NCBI GenBank assembly: GCA_900546665.1
Contig: URDY01000003.1
Span: forward strand, 1-64,000
Direction of reading: 5' to 3'
DNA: 64,000 nucleotides
Source: an uncultured Paraprevotella sp.
GTDB lineage: Bacteria > Bacteroidota > Bacteroidia > Bacteroidales > Bacteroidaceae
Below, piece by piece: positions 9,362 through 16,880 of this stretch. Position 1 is the first letter of the stretch. Each line of letters begins with the position of its first letter. The notes under the pieces were generated by a model, which saw only the letters and a list, made by a program, of their open reading frames with translations, made no database searches and was not told the origin of the DNA. The translations under genes were made by a program, and so were the position numbers.

Positions 9362-10606
9362 TTATCCGGCCTTGTTGATCCGGATATGGCAGGGATTTGT
9401 AAGTTCTGTTTTCCAGGACTTTAGATAATCGAACCACTCTTTGCTGCTCTTAAAGCCTTTTTCTTCTCTTCCGGCACAGATACTGACATGATAGCATATC
9501 CGGTCAGCGGAATCTGTTTGAAGCAGAAAGAGGTAGTTGATGTCGTCTTCCCGACAGCTCTTCTGATATACTGGATCGACAAACAGTCCCAGTCCGGCTG
9601 TTTCTATCCATGTGGTATCTGATTTGTCCGGTATGTTGGAACCCCAGCTTCCGGCAAGTCCGTCGGCTGTGATGAATCCTACGTTCTGGTTTTCCAGTTT
9701 TTGTACACCGGTGCAGAACACCTCCTCTGGGGTGGTTCCGGTGATGTCGATATTTACCTCTATATCGCGGTGTCCGGCATATAGGATGTAGCGTTGGGTC
9801 ATTTGAAGCTGTTTGCCGTGGTAACGCCAGTTGCAGTCTTCCATTTCCACAATTGTTCTTACGGGGCCGTCTGCTATGACAGTCTGTTTACGCCAGTCTG
9901 TAGTGTCGATATAGCATGGAGAGCCTTGGTCGTAACCGCGGAATGATCCGGCGCCTACAGATTGACCGGCCCATAAGATGTCGCAGCCGTATCCTTCATC
10001 CAGCTGTGTGCGTGTGGTGTAGAATCCCGTATGGTCCAGTTCGAGTTGAGGCTTGGTCTTTCCATAAATGTCGATGCTTTGCCGGTTGTCCATATAGATT
10101 CTGAATCCGGCCAGTTCGCTTTCAAAAACGGCTCCATGTCCGTAAATGCTGTTATACATGTCCAGCAAGTTGGCATCTCCGGGATAGGTCACGGATTTGA
10201 TTTCAGGATGTTTGCCTTTCTGGTCGTGCAATTTAAGGTAAGCCCTTACTTTACGTGGATAGGACTTTGATTCTGCCGTTTCAGATAGTGCGATTCGGAA
10301 TGTGGCAGTCTGTTCTTTCGCCATATCAGTGACGAAAACCAGTTCATCGGCTTTCCTGTCACCATCGAGATCATCCAGTTGGGATGCGATTTCTGTGCCG
10401 TTGCCAAGAACCTGTGCAGAAGTAAAATGCCGGTTCGGAAAATACTTTTCCAGAGGAATGACGACGGGTACGGCCTTTCGTGCTGTTGATAGTGGATTCT
10501 TTATCGAGACAGTCAAGGCAAAATCCTCGGCAACTGACCGGTTGCTGAAACAAAGGAAGCAGGCCAGAAGGCCTGCTGTGATATAATGGTTGGATGTTAT
10601 TTTCAT
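9362..10606 (-). CDS. DUF4861-like exported protein of a pectin locus
   Basis: The 414-residue protein has a signal peptide (to about residue 26, ending SVAED). The mature region opens with a beta-rich segment containing VIPLEKYF and the Asp-rich motif QLDDLDGDRKADELVFV, which I associate with the DUF4861 family. Central motifs include SYGHG-type and YDQGSPCYIDT elements. DUF4861 proteins often accompany GH105 and rhamnogalacturonan lyases; their reaction is not known to me. The gene lies 15 bases downstream of GH105 on the same strand, so the two form an operon. It is probably periplasmic and acts on pectin-derived sugars. Confidence 0.6.
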   Translation of the reverse strand: MKITSNHYITAGLLACFLCFSNRSVAEDFALTVSIKNPLSTARKAVPVVIPLEKYFPNRHFTSAQVLGNGTEIASQLDDLDGDRKADELVFVTDMAKEQTATFRIALSETAESKSYPRKVRAYLKLHDQKGKHPEIKSVTYPGDANLLDMYNSIYGHGAVFESELAGFRIYMDNRQSIDIYGKTKPQLELDHTGFYTTRTQLDEGYGCDILWAGQSVGAGSFRGYDQGSPCYIDTTDWRKQTVIADGPVRTIVEMEDCNWRYHGKQLQMTQRYILYAGHRDIEVNIDITGTTPEEVFCTGVQKLENQNVGFITADGLAGSWGSNIPDKSDTTWIETAGLGLFVDPVYQKSCREDDINYLFLLQTDSADRICYHVSICAGREEKGFKSSKEWFDYLKSWKTELTNPCHIRINKAG

Positions 10607-10621
10607 GTGATGGCTTTTTGT

Positions 10622-12061
10622 TTATTCTACGGCTTCTCCTTTGCCGTCTTCAGTCAGATAGAAAAGCGGTGAAGGATTGGTTTGTTTGACGGAATAGTAA
10701 TGCAGGCCGCTGTCGTTTGTACGAGGATACCAGGTTTTGAGCAAGCGGATCATTTCGGCGCCGGCCCACAGTACCGGCCCATAACCATGAGCTGCCTGAT
10801 AGTTGGCCGGACGGTAATAATAGAATGCCGGATCAAATCCCATACCTGTACCTACACACGTGCCGTCTACTTGTCCGCCGCTCATGATTTTGGTAGAGAT
10901 GGCATGCCAGCCCAATTGGGCTACGGGACCATAGGTGATTCCTTCGATCCATCCCTTGTTAATGGCATGGGCTATACAGTAAACATAAATGGCTGTAGCT
11001 GATGTTTCCAGATAAGAATCGTTCCTGTCGATGAGCTGGTGCCAAAAGCCTTCCGAGCTTTGGTAGGACGTAAGTCCTTTGATGTGTTTGCGCAACTGTT
11101 CCAGGAAGAACGGTCTGTCGGGATGGTTTTCAGGCAGTGCATCCAGAATTTCGCAGTTGGTCAGGATAGCCCATCCGTTGGCGCGTGCCCAATGGTAAGT
11201 CGGTTGTTGCTGCAAGCCTTCAACGTAGCCATGCCGGTAAAGGTTCTTTTCCGGGACATACATTCTTTGGATAAACTGACGGCCGATTTTTGCTCCTTCA
11301 TTGAAGTATTTTGAGGCTTCATCCTTCTTGTAGATTCCTCTGTATATAATGGATGGTATTCCCATGAACATATCGTCAAGCCATAGTGTGTTGTGCTGTG
11401 GACGGTGACGGGCAAATGTGCCGTCCGGCAGACGGTATTGTCCGTGTTCGATAAACTGGAAATAATTCTCGATCAGTTCCTCAAGTCCTAATGAAGGATC
11501 GGATGTCATGGCTTTCATCATGGCGCAACACATGGCTCCAGCATCATCAAGTGCACGCGGATGGAGTATTTGTTCCATTTGAGCGTCCGTTTCCTTGTTT
11601 TTCTCATATAGTTTGCGGAATCCGGGAGCTACTTTGGCCAGGAATTTGAAGCGGTTGATGACATAGTCTTTGTAACGGGAGTCGCCTGTAGCTTCTGCGG
11701 CATCCAGCAATGCCTGATAAGTCACTCCCCATTCGTAGCTGCCTATGCGGAAAGCACCTCTTTCCAGAACGGCACCATGCGGAAGATTCTTGTAACTGGT
11801 AATTTCTTTACCATCCTTGTCAAGAACCCGGTAAGGTGTCTGTTTCTCGATATAATTGAATACTTTATCTATATCTGCTTTGACTTGTTCAACGGTCAGT
11901 TCACCATAAGGAACTTTGTAGTCTGGTTTGAGCAGATGGAGAGGAGTTGTCATGTCATTGATTTCCGGATTGGAATTTTGTGCCACAATGGTGGATGGGA
12001 GATGGAATGTCAATCCCAATAGAATCAGCCCCATCATCGAATGTGTCTTAATCTGTTTCAT
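10622..12061 (-). CDS. GH105 unsaturated rhamnogalacturonyl hydrolase
   Basis: The 479-residue protein has a signal peptide (about 1-27) and the (alpha/alpha)6 barrel of YteR-like GH105 enzymes. These remove the 4,5-unsaturated uronic acid left at the non-reducing end by pectin lyases. Family signatures are RIGSYEWGVTYQALLDA, HNTLWLDDMFMGIPSI with the catalytic aspartate region, and TYHWARANGWAIL. The length is slightly above the usual 370-400 because of the N-terminal extension. It is the first gene of a two-gene operon with the DUF4861-like gene, and is divergent from the PL26-like gene. A TATCTTTG promoter box lies upstream. Confidence 0.88.
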   Translation of the reverse strand: MKQIKTHSMMGLILLGLTFHLPSTIVAQNSNPEINDMTTPLHLLKPDYKVPYGELTVEQVKADIDKVFNYIEKQTPYRVLDKDGKEITSYKNLPHGAVLERGAFRIGSYEWGVTYQALLDAAEATGDSRYKDYVINRFKFLAKVAPGFRKLYEKNKETDAQMEQILHPRALDDAGAMCCAMMKAMTSDPSLGLEELIENYFQFIEHGQYRLPDGTFARHRPQHNTLWLDDMFMGIPSIIYRGIYKKDEASKYFNEGAKIGRQFIQRMYVPEKNLYRHGYVEGLQQQPTYHWARANGWAILTNCEILDALPENHPDRPFFLEQLRKHIKGLTSYQSSEGFWHQLIDRNDSYLETSATAIYVYCIAHAINKGWIEGITYGPVAQLGWHAISTKIMSGGQVDGTCVGTGMGFDPAFYYYRPANYQAAHGYGPVLWAGAEMIRLLKTWYPRTNDSGLHYYSVKQTNPSPLFYLTEDGKGEAVE

Positions 12062-12097
12062 GGTTTTAAAAATAGGTTAAATGAAATTTAATTATGA

Positions 12098-12105
12098 CAA
12101 AGATA
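12098..12105 (-). promoter_or_regulatory. Promoter -7 box of the GH105 operon
   Basis: On the minus strand this reads TATCTTTG, a match to TAnnTTTG, 36 bases before the start codon. It lies in the 136-base divergent region shared with the PL26-like gene. Confidence 0.55.
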
Positions 12106-12197
12106 CGGATAATTCCACCAAAGAGGGTAGAATTTGTGGGGTAAAATTGGATAATTCATAAAATATATTCAATTTTGTAGAATATAAGTCTAAAAGT

Positions 12198-14822
12198 ATG
12201 AAGAGCTTAATTACGATAATTTTAGCCGGTCTGACCTTTTTGCCGGTATTTGGTGGAAAACGGTCTGACCAGTCACGAATATTACGATGGGTCGGTGAAC
12301 GTCCGGTTGCAGACAAACCGGTAAGCTTTGGTATTCCTTTTTCGAAAGGTGAGTTGAAATCCCGCGGACAGGTACAGTTGAAAGATTCTACTGGACAAAT
12401 CATTCCTTCTGATTACTGGCCATTGGCATATTGGCCGGATGGTTCTGTCAAGTGGGCCGGGGTAGCTGCTGTTGTTCCGGCAGGGGCTGCAGTGTCGTTT
12501 GAGACAGCTGAAGGACGGGCCATACAGAAACGGGATTTGAAAACAGCCATTCATATTACAGAGTTGCCTACTTATTATTGTGTCAATACAGGTAAGGTTG
12601 CTGCTTACGTACCCAAGCAGGGGCAGTATATTCTGGATAGTCTTTCCGTATCAGGGCGCCGTGTATGCGGTGGGGCTGCATTACACTGTACGACACAGGA
12701 CAAACCTTATGCCGAAGGATTGGAAAATTTACATTTTGAGAATTATCGGAGTAAGGTGAATAAGGTGGTCGTGGAACGTGTCGGTAATGTCCGGGCACTT
12801 CTGCGTTTGGAAGGCTGCTATCAGCTGGCTTCAGGGCGTGAGTGGCTGCCTTTCGTCGTTCGTTTGTATTTTTATGCCGGCAGTGAACAGATCCGGATGG
12901 TGCATTCTTTTGTATTTGATGGCGATATGAATACTGATTTTATCCGCAGTTTGGGTGTACGTTTTGAAGTACCGATGCGGGAAGCTCTGTATAATCGTCA
13001 TATTGCTTTTGCCACAGCCGGAGGTGGTGTATGGGCCGAACCGGTACAGCCTCTTTCCGGTCGCCGTATTCTGACATTGGATGGTGATAAAACCTGGCAG
13101 GAACGGCAGATGCGTGGCGAGCGTATTCCGCGTTATGAAAAATTTGATGCCAAGAACCGTCATCTGCTTGATAATTGGGCGTCGTGGAACGGATTCCGTT
13201 TGAGTCAGGATTCACCTGATGCCTTTTCAATACGCAAGCGGACTCATGCGGACCGTCCGTGGATTGGAACTTTTTCAGGGACACGTGCTCCTGGATATGC
13301 TTTTGTCGGTGATGTCAGTGGCGGGCTTGGTGTTCATCTGAAAGATTTCTGGCAGTCTTATCCCACTGCTTTACAGGTGGACAGTGCCTGTGCGTCTGTA
13401 GCTTACCTGACGGTCTGGTTCTGGAGCCCGGACAGTGAACCGATGGATCTGAGACATTATGATGGTGTGGCACATGATCTGGAGGCCAGTTATGAAGATG
13501 TTCAGGAGGGAATGAGTACTCCTTATGGCGTTGCCCGTACTCATGTATTGACGCTTGTTCCCGAAAAAGCTTATGGAGGAAAAGAGCATACGGCTCTTCT
13601 GGCCGCTCAGTTGTCAGAAGATGCTCCTTTGGTCTGTACACCGGAATATCTTCATGCCAAACATGCTTTTGGAATATGGAGCTTGCCTGACCGCAGTAAT
13701 GCACGGCGTGCCAAGGTAGAAAAACGTTTGGATGATTATCTGGATTTTTATCTGAAAGCAGTTGACCAGCATAAATGGTATGGTTTTTGGAATTATGGTG
13801 ACTTTATGCATACGTATGATGGTGTGCGTCATGAATGGAAGTATGATGTCGGCGGTTATGCATGGGACAATACGGAATTGGCCTCCAATATGTGGCTGTG
13901 GTACAGTTTCCTCCGGACCGGACGTGCCGATATCTGGCGTCTGGCAGAAGCCATGACCCGTCACACGGCAGAATGTGATGTCTATCATCTCGGACCTTAT
14001 GCCGGATTAGGTTCCCGTCATAATGTCAGCCATTGGGGATGCGGAGCCAAGGAAGCACGTATCAGTCAGGCCGCATGGAACCGTTTTTATTATTATCTGA
14101 CTACGGATGAACGTTGTGGCGACCTGATGACAGAAGTGAAAGATGCAGAGCAGAAACTCTATACGATAGATCCCATGAGACTGGCACTTCCGCGCAGTCA
14201 ATATCCATGTACGGCACCTGCCCGGTTAAGGGTTGGTCCGGACTGGCTCGCCTATGCCGGAAACTGGATGACAGAATGGGAACGTACGCGTGACAAACGT
14301 TATCGGGACAAGATTATTACGGGAATGAAAACGATTGCAGCTCTGCCTAACGGCCTGTTTTGCGGTCCCGGCGTATTGGGATTTGATCCGGCAACGGGTG
14401 AAGTCAGTTATGAGGGTGATCCGTCTGTTCAGAATACGAATCATTTGATGACGATTATGGGTGGTTTTCAGGTGATGAATGAGTTGATGGAAATGGTTAA
14501 TGTACCGGCCTGGAATAAGGCTTGGCTTCAGCATGCGGCAGAATACCGAGAGAAAGCCCATACCATTACGCACAACCGTTTTCCCGTTACCCGTCTGAAA
14601 GCCTATGCGGCTTATAAGACCGGTCGGAAAGACTGGGCAGCCGAGGCTTGGGAAGAATTGTGGAATGGTACAGGTCAAACGGAAATTCCTTTTGAGGTAC
14701 GTGAAGTGCAAGTGCCGGAAGTGCCGGCGCCTGTCATCGAAAATCCGAAGATGGCCACCAATGATGCCGCTACGTGGAGTCTGGCTGCCATCTATATGCA
14801 GGAAGTCATACCGCAGGAATAG
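12198..14822 (+). CDS. PL26-type exo-rhamnogalacturonan lyase-like protein
   Basis: This 874-residue exported protein has a signal peptide (about 1-19). The N-terminal beta domain contains FGIPFSKGEL and WPLAYWPDGSVKWAG, the motif I associate with RIFT-barrel domains of PL26-like exo-lyases and related exported enzymes. The C-terminal half is helical, with Trp/Tyr-rich segments (WYGFWNYGDFMHTYD, YDVGGYAWDNTELA, LGPYAGLGSRHNVSHWG) like an alpha/alpha toroid active site. If correct, it cleaves rhamnogalacturonan exo-wise and makes the unsaturated ends that GH105 removes. The divergent neighbours support this. The exact family needs a profile search. Confidence 0.55.
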   Translation: MKSLITIILAGLTFLPVFGGKRSDQSRILRWVGERPVADKPVSFGIPFSKGELKSRGQVQLKDSTGQIIPSDYWPLAYWPDGSVKWAGVAAVVPAGAAVSFETAEGRAIQKRDLKTAIHITELPTYYCVNTGKVAAYVPKQGQYILDSLSVSGRRVCGGAALHCTTQDKPYAEGLENLHFENYRSKVNKVVVERVGNVRALLRLEGCYQLASGREWLPFVVRLYFYAGSEQIRMVHSFVFDGDMNTDFIRSLGVRFEVPMREALYNRHIAFATAGGGVWAEPVQPLSGRRILTLDGDKTWQERQMRGERIPRYEKFDAKNRHLLDNWASWNGFRLSQDSPDAFSIRKRTHADRPWIGTFSGTRAPGYAFVGDVSGGLGVHLKDFWQSYPTALQVDSACASVAYLTVWFWSPDSEPMDLRHYDGVAHDLEASYEDVQEGMSTPYGVARTHVLTLVPEKAYGGKEHTALLAAQLSEDAPLVCTPEYLHAKHAFGIWSLPDRSNARRAKVEKRLDDYLDFYLKAVDQHKWYGFWNYGDFMHTYDGVRHEWKYDVGGYAWDNTELASNMWLWYSFLRTGRADIWRLAEAMTRHTAECDVYHLGPYAGLGSRHNVSHWGCGAKEARISQAAWNRFYYYLTTDERCGDLMTEVKDAEQKLYTIDPMRLALPRSQYPCTAPARLRVGPDWLAYAGNWMTEWERTRDKRYRDKIITGMKTIAALPNGLFCGPGVLGFDPATGEVSYEGDPSVQNTNHLMTIMGGFQVMNELMEMVNVPAWNKAWLQHAAEYREKAHTITHNRFPVTRLKAYAAYKTGRKDWAAEAWEELWNGTGQTEIPFEVREVQVPEVPAPVIENPKMATNDAATWSLAAIYMQEVIPQE

Positions 14823-14832
14823 GTCATATACC

Positions 14833-14872
14833 AAAAAAGAGATTTAACATTTGATGTTAAATCTCTTTTTTA
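14833..14872. terminator. Bidirectional terminator between the PL26-like gene and tRNA-Leu
   Basis: An 18-bp perfect stem (AAAAAAGAGATTTAACAT and its complement) with loop TTG is flanked by A and T runs on both sides. It can stop the PL26-like mRNA on plus and tRNA-Leu on minus. Confidence 0.85.
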
Positions 14873-14873
14873 A

Positions 14874-14958
14874 TGGTGCGCCTGATAGGACTCGAACCTA
14901 CACGCCGCAAAGCACCAGATCCTAAGTCTGGCGTGTCTACCAATTTCACCACAGGCGC
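14874..14958 (-). tRNA. tRNA-Leu (anticodon TAG)
   Basis: The minus strand folds with acceptor GCGCCTG/CAGGCGC, an anticodon stem CCAGA/TCTGG and loop CTTAGGA, giving anticodon TAG (reads CUA and related Leu codons). A long class II variable arm and the T-arm GTTCGAGTC follow. Discriminator A and an encoded CCA end the gene. Confidence 0.93.
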
Positions 14959-15003
14959 AGGATTACGGCCGCAAAGGTATATCTTTTTTTCTGATATGCC
15001 AAA

Positions 15004-16017
15004 TTATTGATTGAGAAATTTTCTTGCCGTCTCTATTAATGTATCCTTTTTTTGGGCTACATCCGTGGAATCCAGGGAGATACTGATGTCGGGTTCAATG
15101 CCGAACTCGATGTGGTTCATTTGGGCATCGTACATTGGGCATGCGGAAAAGCGGATGCTCCATCCGTTGGGCAATTCTGAGGAGAAGGGCAGGCCGGAAC
15201 CTCCTCCGGTGCGATCTCCCATGATGGTTACCAATGGGCATTCTTTCATGTCTCTGACGAAAGTGTTGGTCGAACTGTAGCATGAGCGGTTCGTGAGCAC
15301 AACCGCTTTCTTTTGCCACCGGATTCCGTTGGACGGTTCGATATATTCTGCTTCGGGGGTGGAAAAATCACTGTGTCCCGGTCCCGTCTTATGGGCGATG
15401 TAACCGACCAGACGGGTTTCGTTGGTGAAGCGTGAAGCGAGCCGTTCGGCATAAGTCAGTGTACCGCCCGAATTGTTCCTGACATCTACAATCAGACCGT
15501 TGCATAAGCTCATATAGTTCATGACTTCATCCAGATTGCCGTCGCCGATGGCGCTGCTGAAACTTTCATAGTAAATATAGCCTATGTTGTCGTCCAGAAT
15601 CTTGTATTTGATGCCGGAGGCAATACGGTAGTCCGTACCCAGATAAAGACGATGGATTTCTTCATTGAAATTGGTCGGATAGTCTTCATGCCAGCTCCAA
15701 TAACGTCCGACATCTGCCGCACTGTACAAATTGACATGGCCGTCACGAAGCTCTGCCAACATTTCGCACAGAACTTCAAATAACTGACTGGAAGTCATGG
15801 AGGAACTGATCCGGGGTCTGTAACGGCCGTACACTTCGTTCCAGTCCAGTCCGTATGCTTCAGCCTTGTAGTCCAGAAAACAGTATTGCCGGTCGATAAT
15901 CTGCCATAGCGCTTCAAAATTGTTTTCTGGTGTATCGTCGGGCTGTTCCTCCTTGATGCATGATGTGAACAGGAAGGAAGTCAGACAGTAAATCAGAATG
16001 GAGTATAAATATCGCAT
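15004..16017 (-). CDS. S41-family (tail-specific-like) serine protease lipoprotein
   Basis: The 337-residue protein has a lipobox (LFTSC) near residue 20. The N-terminal helical region (NFEALWQIIDRQYCFLD) and LRDGHVNLYS are typical of S41 peptidases, followed by the core IGYIYYESF and LIVDVRNNSGGTLTYAERLASRF. The motif TNRSCYSSTNTFV holds the probable nucleophilic Ser, and GDRTGGGSGLPF lies downstream. The classical PDZ domain seems absent or reduced, as in many Bacteroidales S41 lipoproteins. It is the last gene of an operon parC / DUF3316-like / S41, two bases after the previous stop. Confidence 0.8.
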   Translation of the reverse strand: MRYLYSILIYCLTSFLFTSCIKEEQPDDTPENNFEALWQIIDRQYCFLDYKAEAYGLDWNEVYGRYRPRISSSMTSSQLFEVLCEMLAELRDGHVNLYSAADVGRYWSWHEDYPTNFNEEIHRLYLGTDYRIASGIKYKILDDNIGYIYYESFSSAIGDGNLDEVMNYMSLCNGLIVDVRNNSGGTLTYAERLASRFTNETRLVGYIAHKTGPGHSDFSTPEAEYIEPSNGIRWQKKAVVLTNRSCYSSTNTFVRDMKECPLVTIMGDRTGGGSGLPFSSELPNGWSIRFSACPMYDAQMNHIEFGIEPDISISLDSTDVAQKKDTLIETARKFLNQ

Positions 16018-16019
16018 GT

Positions 16020-16874
16020 CTAGAGAATGAATGTTCGGTGAGCTTGTTCTTTACGCTTGATGAAAGTAAAATGCTTGACATATCCTATCATGAACGAGTG
16101 GTTCCAGGTATGGGCCTTTATTCCGTTGACTTTGCTTTGCCATATATCGCAGAGATAGCCGGCACGGAAAGTCAAGCCTTTGATCGGGAAATCAATAGTC
16201 AGGAAATGCCTCATGGAAGGACTGTTTCCCGGATAAGTCAGGCAGACATTGTGGTCATAGTTGCCTAACGACATTTCATAATAGGATTGTCCGTATTGGG
16301 GAGAAAACATACCTCCCAGAAGGGGAAGTGTGATCTGGTAGCGGGCGGTAAACGGTTGTTTCCGGATCCGGAAAGGATAAATGGCCATGGCCGATGCAGC
16401 CATGTAGAGCTGGGCACGGGCTTGAACCGGATTATTCGAATTCCTGAGGTTATAAAGAGCACCCAGTCCGGCATGGATATCTCCACCGGCCATGATCCGC
16501 AATCCGTTAAGCCATTTCCAGTTGTAGTGCCAGCCTATGGCATAATTGAGCATGCCGCCTATTTCATTTCCGGTGTTGGCTCTGTTTTCAGCATAAGCTA
16601 AATACCCGTTGAACATCGTTTGTACACTGATTTTTCCGTCAAGCCAGTGTGTAGGGCGTAAAGTCTCCCTCAGGAAAGACAAATGAGGGCCTTTGTATGT
16701 GACGGGTGACAGATAGGTATCATACAGGTTGCTCAAACCGGCTCCGAACAGTACGGAGTGGGTCGTATGCCGGTTGGAGGGAGTATCGGTCAGGATACTG
16801 TCTTGAGCCCGTAAGCCGGTTAAGGCAAGCGGGCTGATCAGACAGATAATGATGAGAGACAGGATTTTTTGCAT
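16020..16874 (-). CDS. DUF3316-like outer-membrane protein
   Basis: The 284-residue protein has a signal peptide (to about residue 23, LRAQ). The remainder alternates amphipathic strands with aromatic residues and resembles a small beta-barrel. The start of the mature protein, HSVLFGAGLSNLYDTYLSPVTYKGPHL, fits the DUF3316 family as I remember it. It lies six bases after parC and two before the S41 protease gene, so it belongs to that operon. Function unknown; outer-membrane location is inferred. Confidence 0.6.
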   Translation of the reverse strand: MQKILSLIIICLISPLALTGLRAQDSILTDTPSNRHTTHSVLFGAGLSNLYDTYLSPVTYKGPHLSFLRETLRPTHWLDGKISVQTMFNGYLAYAENRANTGNEIGGMLNYAIGWHYNWKWLNGLRIMAGGDIHAGLGALYNLRNSNNPVQARAQLYMAASAMAIYPFRIRKQPFTARYQITLPLLGGMFSPQYGQSYYEMSLGNYDHNVCLTYPGNSPSMRHFLTIDFPIKGLTFRAGYLCDIWQSKVNGIKAHTWNHSFMIGYVKHFTFIKRKEQAHRTFIL

Positions 16875-16880
16875 AATGGC

